Assembly (NCBI RefSeq): GCF_047303325.1
Contig: NZ_JBKBEX010000027.1
Location: 10,934-74,933 of the forward strand
Direction of reading: 5' to 3'
DNA length: 64,000 nucleotides
Source: Polaromonas sp047303325
GTDB lineage: Bacteria; Pseudomonadota; Gammaproteobacteria; Burkholderiales; Burkholderiaceae_C
Of this stretch, positions 59,370 through 64,000 are shown one piece after another. Numbering within the stretch: the stretch's first letter is position 1; the number at the start of each line of letters is the position of its first letter. The notes below the pieces were generated by a model. The model did not search any database and had not been told where the DNA came from. It saw nothing but the letters and a program-made list of their open reading frames with translations. The translations under genes and the position numbers were made by a program.

Positions 59370-60311
59370 TCAGTTCAGGCTGGCCGGGTCCAGGTTGGCG
59401 CCGCAGATGATGAGGCAGACTTTTTCGTCGGCGCGCGGGCGGTAGCGCCCGCTTTGCAGCGCGGCCAGCGGCAAGGCCGCGGCGGGCTCCACGGCCAGCT
59501 TGAGTTCTTTCCAGAGCCAGAGCTGCGCCGCGCGTATGGATTCGTCCGTCAGCAGCAGCGCGTCACGCACATGGGCCTGGGTGACTTTCCAGGCCAGGCT
59601 GCCTATGCGCCTGGCGCCCAGCGAATCGGCGGCGATGCCGCTGACGGCGACGTCCACCGGCTCACCGGCCTCGCGGGCCTTGTAGAGCGTGGGCGCCAGT
59701 TCGGGCTCCAGCGCGACCACGCGGCTGCGCTGTTCAAACCAGCCGGCAACGCCGCCTATCAGACCGCCGCCACCCACGCTGACCAGCACCGAGTCGGGCA
59801 CACCGCCCTGCTGCTCGATTTCCGCGGCCATGGTGCCGGCGCCGGCCAGCACTTCAGGCTGGTCGTAGGCATGGGTGAGCAGCGCGCCGGTCTCCTGCTG
59901 GCGCGCCAGGCAGGCCTTGAGCGCGTCGGCGTAGGCCGCGCCTGTCACCACCACCTCGGCGCCCAGGGCGGCCAGCTTGGCGCGCTTGGCGGGGGGTGAG
60001 ACCTCGGGCACAAACACCTCGCAGCGCACACCCAGCTCACGGGCCGCGGCCGCGGTGGCGATGCCGGCATTGCCGCCCGAGGCCACGATCACGCCGCTGG
60101 CCGGGATGGGGTTGGACAACAAGCGATTGAGCATGCCGCGCGCCTTGAAACTGCCGCCGGTCTGCAGGTGCTCGAGCTTGAGCCAGACCTCGCCGCATTC
60201 CACGCCCAGCGCCTTGCCGGGCAGTTGCCACAGCGGGGTCTGGCGGATGAAGTGGCCGTAGCCGGCCTTGAACGCGCGCAGGCAGCGCTCGATGTGATCG
60301 CGATCGGTCAT
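59370..60311 (-). CDS. PLP-dependent threonine/serine dehydratase family protein (313 aa)
   Basis: Fold-type II PLP enzyme. The lysine that forms the Schiff base is in GGSFKARG (about residue 55), and the phosphate-binding loop is SVGGGGLIGG (about 178). ASGGNAGIATA replaces the usual S-S-G-N-H-A/G. The size (no C-terminal regulatory domain) matches catabolic threonine/serine dehydratases or serine racemase-like enzymes. The exact substrate cannot be told. Confidence 0.85.
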   Translation of the reverse strand: MTDRDHIERCLRAFKAGYGHFIRQTPLWQLPGKALGVECGEVWLKLEHLQTGGSFKARGMLNRLLSNPIPASGVIVASGGNAGIATAAAARELGVRCEVFVPEVSPPAKRAKLAALGAEVVVTGAAYADALKACLARQQETGALLTHAYDQPEVLAGAGTMAAEIEQQGGVPDSVLVSVGGGGLIGGVAGWFEQRSRVVALEPELAPTLYKAREAGEPVDVAVSGIAADSLGARRIGSLAWKVTQAHVRDALLLTDESIRAAQLWLWKELKLAVEPAAALPLAALQSGRYRPRADEKVCLIICGANLDPASLN

Positions 60312-60319
60312 GGGAAAAC

Positions 60320-61321
60320 TCAGCTGAGTTGGTGGAGCTGGCTGTCGTTGACTTCCAGCATGTGGCCCTGCGCGTCAAGCTTCAGGCCCTTGGGCAGCGG
60401 AAACTTGATGGTTTCCTCAATGCCGTCCATCTTGCGCACCGACACCGCGCCCAGCGCCTTGATGCGGTCTATCACCTGCTTGACGAGAATCTCGGGCGCC
60501 GAGGCGCCGGCCGTCAGGCCCACCCGACCCTTGCCCTCGAACCAGGATTCCTTGAGCTCGCTGGCATCGTCGACCATATAGGCTTCGGTCCCCAGCTTGG
60601 CGGCGAGTTCGCGCAGGCGGTTGCTGTTGGAACTGGTCGGGCTGCCGACCACAATGAGGATGTCGACCTGCGGGCTCAGCACCTTGACGGCGTCCTGCCG
60701 GTTCTGCGTGGCATAGCAGATATCCTGCTGCTTGGGCTCGCGCACCTGCGGAAAGCGCTGTTTCACGGCGGCGCTGATCTCGGCCGCGTCGTCCACGCTC
60801 AGCGTGGTCTGCGTGACCACGGCCAGGCGCTCGGTCTGCGCCGGGGTGATGCGCCAGACGTCGGCCGCGTCCTCTACCAGGTGGATGCCACTGTCAAGCT
60901 GGCCCATGGTGCCTTCGACCTCGGGATGGCCCTTGTGGCCGATCATGATGAACTCGTAGCCTTCCTTGTGCAGCTTGGCGACTTCCACATGCACCTTGGT
61001 CACCAGCGGGCAGGTGGCGTCAAATATCTGGAAGCCGCGGCGCTCGGCCTCCTTCTGGATGGCCTGGCTCACGCCGTGGGCGCTGAACACCAGCGTGGCG
61101 CCCGGCGGCACGTCGTCCAGCTCTTCAATGAAGATCGCGCCTTTTTCCTTGAGGTCGTTGACGACGTAGGTGTTGTGCACGATCTCGTGGCGCACATAAA
61201 TCGGCCTGCCGAATTTGGTCAACGCGCGCTCGACGATTTCAATGGCGCGGTCGACGCCGGCGCAAAAACCGCGCGGCTCGGCCAGCAGGATTTCTTGCGG
61301 GAGTTTTTTCGATTCAGTCAT
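60320..61321 (-). CDS. ispH: 4-hydroxy-3-methylbut-2-enyl diphosphate reductase
   Basis: Last enzyme of the MEP isoprenoid pathway, making IPP and DMAPP with an iron-sulfur cluster. The three cluster cysteines are in RGFCAGVDRAIEIV, DATCPLVTKVH and ICYATQNRQDAV. Other motifs: SAHGVSQA, GHKGHPEVEGTMG and TQTTLSVDD. 333 aa, slightly longer than E. coli IspH. Its start overlaps the slpA stop (ATGA), the classic pair. Confidence 0.97.
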   Translation of the reverse strand: MTESKKLPQEILLAEPRGFCAGVDRAIEIVERALTKFGRPIYVRHEIVHNTYVVNDLKEKGAIFIEELDDVPPGATLVFSAHGVSQAIQKEAERRGFQIFDATCPLVTKVHVEVAKLHKEGYEFIMIGHKGHPEVEGTMGQLDSGIHLVEDAADVWRITPAQTERLAVVTQTTLSVDDAAEISAAVKQRFPQVREPKQQDICYATQNRQDAVKVLSPQVDILIVVGSPTSSNSNRLRELAAKLGTEAYMVDDASELKESWFEGKGRVGLTAGASAPEILVKQVIDRIKALGAVSVRKMDGIEETIKFPLPKGLKLDAQGHMLEVNDSQLHQLS

Positions 61322-61806
61322 AGGACGCCAATCACTTGCACTTCAAACACCACTGGCTGGCCGGCCAGCGGGTGGTTGAAGTCGAACTGCACCGCATCGC
61401 CGCCCTCTTTGACCTGCTGCACCGCGCCGGCGTACTGGCCCGTGCCGTCGGGCGTGGGGAACTGCACCACGTCGCCGACCTTGTACTGCTCATCCGGGTC
61501 GCCGAGCTCATTGAGCAGCTTGCGCGCCACCCACTGCACCAGATCGGGGTTGCGCTCACCGAAGGCCTCGCCGGCCGGCAACTCGAAAGTGGTGCGCGTG
61601 CCTTCTGGCAGGCCCAGCAGGCGCTGCTCGATGGCCGGCGAGAGCTCACCCGTGCCCAGGCTCAGCGTGGCGGGTTTGCCCTCAAAGGTGTTGATGATGT
61701 CGGCGCCCGGCTTGCCGCCCACCGAAGGCCCGGCCATGCGGTAGTGCAGGGTCAGGAAAGAGCCCTGCTGGATCAGGGGAGCGGCGGAGAGTTCCACGGT
61801 GGACAT
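61318..61806 (-). CDS. fkpB: FKBP-type peptidyl-prolyl isomerase SlpA (FkpB)
   Basis: 162-aa SlpA-type FKBP with inserted IF domain. It begins VELSAAPLIQQGSFLTLHYR, with a catalytic half (LSLGTGELSPAIEQRLLGL) and an IF region (GERNPDLVQWVARKLLN), ending in HPLAGQPVVFEVQVIGV, all typical. Proline isomerase and chaperone activity in the cytoplasm. The start at 61806 gives the standard N-terminus; an upstream ATG at 61959 would add 51 unrelated residues. Overlaps ispH. Confidence 0.93.
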   Translation of the reverse strand: MSTVELSAAPLIQQGSFLTLHYRMAGPSVGGKPGADIINTFEGKPATLSLGTGELSPAIEQRLLGLPEGTRTTFELPAGEAFGERNPDLVQWVARKLLNELGDPDEQYKVGDVVQFPTPDGTGQYAGAVQQVKEGGDAVQFDFNHPLAGQPVVFEVQVIGVL

Positions 61807-61970
61807 ATGGCTGGGGCTTTCGGGGCCGGCCGGAACGGCGGGCCAATGTTTGTAAACTGCCTCTATTGTAGAAAGGACGGCCTGACCGGGCCAAACCCGG
61901 TTTTTTGGCCTTTTTCGCGCGACGGCTCCTTTGACCGCCGCCCCGCCAACCCATAACAAGAGATCGACCC

Positions 61971-62648
61971 ATGATCCTGAAAGACCTGCCCCAAGACAGC
62001 CGCCCCCGCGAAAAACTGCTGGCCCGCGGCCCCGGCGCGCTCAGCAACGCCGAACTGCTGGCCCTGCTGCTGCGCACCGGCATCCCCGGCAAAAACGTGC
62101 TGCAAATGGGCCAGGAACTGCTGGATACCTTTGGCGGCGTGGCCGGGTTGCTGCATACCACGGCAGACAGCCTCAAGCGCATCAAGGGACTGGGCGGCGC
62201 AGCCAAGCGCTCGCAGTTGGTCGCCGTGCTGGAACTGGCCCGCCGCGCGCTGGCCGAGAACCTCAGCCAGAAAACCCTGTTCGACACGCCCCAGGCCGTG
62301 CGCGACTACCTGCAGCTGCAGTTGGGCAGCCGGCCGCACGAGGTCTTCGCCATGCTGTTTCTGGACAGCCAGAACCGGTTGATCGTGCTCGAGGAGCTGT
62401 TTCGCGGCACGCTGACCCAGACCTCGGTCTACCCGCGCGAAGTCGTCATACGCGCCCTGGCCCTGAACGCCGCCAGCGTGGTGCTGGCCCACAACCACCC
62501 CAGCGGCTGGGCCCAGCCCTCGCGCGCCGACGAGGCGCTCACGCACAACCTCAAGGCGGCGCTGGCGCTGGTGGATGTGCGCGTGCTTGACCATTTCGTG
62601 GTGACCAGCACCCAGGCGGTGTCCATGGCCGAGCTGGGAATGTTGTAA
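61971..62648 (+). CDS. radC: DNA repair-associated JAMM/MPN protein RadC
   Basis: 225-aa RadC family protein. The N-terminus LPQDSRPREKLLARGPGALS is diagnostic, followed by a helix-hairpin-helix (GLGGAAKRSQLVAVLEL). The JAMM metal site is A-H-N-H-P-S-G and S-R-A-D-E (HxHPSG...S..D). Despite the name its role in repair is unclear. Divergent from slpA and 10 bases ahead of the Smr-domain gene. Confidence 0.95.
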   Translation: MILKDLPQDSRPREKLLARGPGALSNAELLALLLRTGIPGKNVLQMGQELLDTFGGVAGLLHTTADSLKRIKGLGGAAKRSQLVAVLELARRALAENLSQKTLFDTPQAVRDYLQLQLGSRPHEVFAMLFLDSQNRLIVLEELFRGTLTQTSVYPREVVIRALALNAASVVLAHNHPSGWAQPSRADEALTHNLKAALALVDVRVLDHFVVTSTQAVSMAELGML

Positions 62649-62657
62649 GGTAAGTCC

Positions 62658-63314
62658 ATGAAATCTCCCGCACTCAAAAGCCTGCAGGACCTCAAGGCCG
62701 TCAAGCGGGAAATCGAAACCCGGGCCAGGCTGGAAAAAGAAGCCGCCGCCGCAAAGGCCGCCGCCGCGGCCAAAACCAAGGCCGAAAAAGAGCTGTTCGC
62801 GCGCGCCGTCGGCACCGTCAAGTCCCTGCCCGCCAAACACCTGCCCGGCCACAAGGCCGCGCTGCCGGTGCAGCAAGCCGCCCCCATCCCGGTGCAGCAG
62901 CAGCGCGACGAACTCGCGGTGATGCGCGAGGCGATCTCCGACGAGTTCGACGTGGAAACCCTGCTGGACACCGACGAGGCGCTGAGCTTCCGGCGGCCCG
63001 GCATGGGGCCCGACGTGGTGCGCAAGCTGCGCCGCGGCGGCTGGAGCATACAGGGCCAGCTTGATTTGCACGGCCTGCGTCGCGAGGACGCACGCGAGGC
63101 GCTGGCGGACTTCATCAAGGACGCCCACAAGATGGGCTGGCGCTGCGTGCGCGTGGTTCACGGCAAAGGTTTGGGCTCACCGGGCAAGACACCGGTGCTC
63201 AAGGGCAAGGTGCAGAGCTGGCTGATCCAGAAGCAGGAAGTGCTGGCCTTTGTGCAGGCCAGGCCGGCCGAAGGCGGCGCCGGGGCGCTGGTGGTCTTGC
63301 TCGCGCAAAGCTGA
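62658..63314 (+). CDS. Smr domain protein (MutS2 C-terminal-like nuclease domain)
   Basis: 218-aa protein. An N-terminal alanine/lysine-rich coiled coil (KEAAAAKAAAAAKTKAEKE) leads to a Smr domain with LDLHGLRREDAREALADFI and RVVHGKGLGSPGKTPVLKGK, the LDxHG and HGxG motifs. Smr proteins cleave or bind structured nucleic acid or rescue stalled ribosomes. Likely co-transcribed with radC. Confidence 0.92.
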   Translation: MKSPALKSLQDLKAVKREIETRARLEKEAAAAKAAAAAKTKAEKELFARAVGTVKSLPAKHLPGHKAALPVQQAAPIPVQQQRDELAVMREAISDEFDVETLLDTDEALSFRRPGMGPDVVRKLRRGGWSIQGQLDLHGLRREDAREALADFIKDAHKMGWRCVRVVHGKGLGSPGKTPVLKGKVQSWLIQKQEVLAFVQARPAEGGAGALVVLLAQS

Positions 63315-63333
63315 GGCCGCAAGCGCCTCCGGC

Positions 63334-63765
63334 CTATTCGCCCCGGTTGCGCATCCAGTCGGCTGTCTGGAAAAAAGACGCATTGAGCCGCACACGCAGG
63401 CCCTCGTCCACCCCGGTCTCACGCATGGCCTGGTCCATGCAGGCCAGCCACTGGTCACGCTCGGCAATCCCGATGGAGCCGCCGCCGGTCTGCTGCGGCA
63501 TGTGGCGCATGCGCAGGCGCGGATGGCCGAAACGGTCGGTGTAGTACTGCGGCCCACCCATCCAGCCGCACAAAAACCAGAACAGGCGCTGGCGTGCGTT
63601 GTCCAGCGTGCTGCCATGCGCGGCGCGCAGGGCTTTGTAGCCCGGCTCCAGGTCCATCAAGTCATAAAACCGCTCAACCAGCGCCTTGACGCGCTCCTCA
63701 CCGCCTATCCAGGCAAAAGGAGTTTCGAAAGGGGGATTTCCGGGAGGACGTTCTTCTATCTGCAT
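63334..63765 (-). CDS. Truncated (group II) hemoglobin
   Basis: 143-aa globin of the 2/2 fold. Visible features: ERVKALVERFYDLMD, then the E-helix region (LFWFLCGWMGGPQYYTDRFG), the proximal histidine in LRMRHMP (F8), and the G8 tryptophan in RDQWLACM, which assign it to group II. Such proteins bind O2 or NO in stress protection. Start at 63765 gives a short N-terminal tail; the upstream repeat lies just beyond. Confidence 0.9.
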   Translation of the reverse strand: MQIEERPPGNPPFETPFAWIGGEERVKALVERFYDLMDLEPGYKALRAAHGSTLDNARQRLFWFLCGWMGGPQYYTDRFGHPRLRMRHMPQQTGGGSIGIAERDQWLACMDQAMRETGVDEGLRVRLNASFFQTADWMRNRGE

Positions 63766-63832
63766 GGAGAGATTATCGAAGGAGCAGCGGCCCGATTCAG
63801 GCCTAGGGCTAATCCAACAGCTTCCTATCTTC

Positions 63833-64000
63833 GGCTGTTTGGTACTCCTGTCCCCAACCCTTGTGGATGCGCCGAGGAGCGCAGGGCCAGACGGATAAGG
63901 GCAAAAACTTGTTTGAGCCGAAGGCGAGTTGTTTTTGACCCCGTCTGGACCGAGCACCGCAGGTTGCCCCGGAGCGAAGCGCAGGGGACGCAGGAACCAG
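63833..64000. repeat. Long dispersed repeat (copy B), continues beyond the window
   Basis: Starts GGCTGTTTGG, then TGGATGCGCCGAGGAGCGCA and the GGGCAAAAACTTGTTTGAGC and GTTGTTTTTGACCCC parts, matching 22979-23152 in the same orientation. It runs to the window edge. It lies directly upstream of the truncated hemoglobin gene. Confidence 0.85.

Overview
The window looks like a chromosomal segment of a GC-rich betaproteobacterium of the Burkholderiales, most likely Comamonadaceae (Polaromonas/Rhodoferax/Variovorax-like). This rests on gene order (lolC-lolD, recJ; RNase AM, EamA transporter, YciO, site-2 protease, trpS; serS with tRNA-Ser; slpA-ispH; radC, Smr), codon use, and dispersed repeats of a type common in that family. 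The species is inferred, not proven.

Layout. 1-5.3 kb is a lower-GC patch of small plus-strand genes: two secreted proteins, a GFA-family zinc protein, small membrane proteins, and duplicated or decaying modules (three zinc-ribbon membrane paralogues, one intact 166-aa gene and two remnants of it). 5.4-11.3 kb is housekeeping: lipoprotein release (lolC, lolD), a phosphoglycerate mutase-like/RpfE-type protein, recJ, a glutathione S-transferase. 11.5-17.5 kb is one transport operon: a PotABCD-like ABC importer, a GntR/FCD regulator and an Asp/Glu/hydantoin racemase-like protein. 17.6-22.2 kb is a tightly overlapping housekeeping run ending in trpS. 22.3-28.2 kb holds two two-component systems separated by a MITE-like palindromic element.

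28.2-54.8 kb is a complete type VI secretion system (T6SS). The minus-strand operon starts at tssB (54.8 kb) and runs tssB, tssC, hcp, tssE, tssF, tssG, clpV, vgrG. It continues into an accessory block: a DUF2169-pentapeptide fusion, a second pentapeptide protein, DUF3540, a DUF4150 PAAR-like spike tip, and an unknown 258-aa protein. A second minus block (tssJ, tssK, tssL, tssM) encodes the envelope complex and baseplate protein; tssA is on the plus strand, convergent with tssM. A plus-strand glycine-zipper envelope protein sits between the two blocks. I see no FHA protein, PpkA-type kinase or PppA-type phosphatase. The accessory block has the order of known VgrG/adaptor/PAAR/effector cassettes, so the unknown 258-aa protein and the VgrG C-terminal extension are the best cargo candidates.

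Upstream of tssB is a phage-like divergent pair: an XRE/S24 CI-like repressor and a Ner/Nlp-type DNA-binding protein. Three small orphan genes follow, then tRNA-Ser(CGA) with its 3' end facing the T6SS side, next to serS. 57.9-63.8 kb returns to housekeeping (serS, a PLP dehydratase, ispH, slpA, radC, Smr, truncated hemoglobin). The window ends in a second copy of a long dispersed repeat also present near 23.0 kb.
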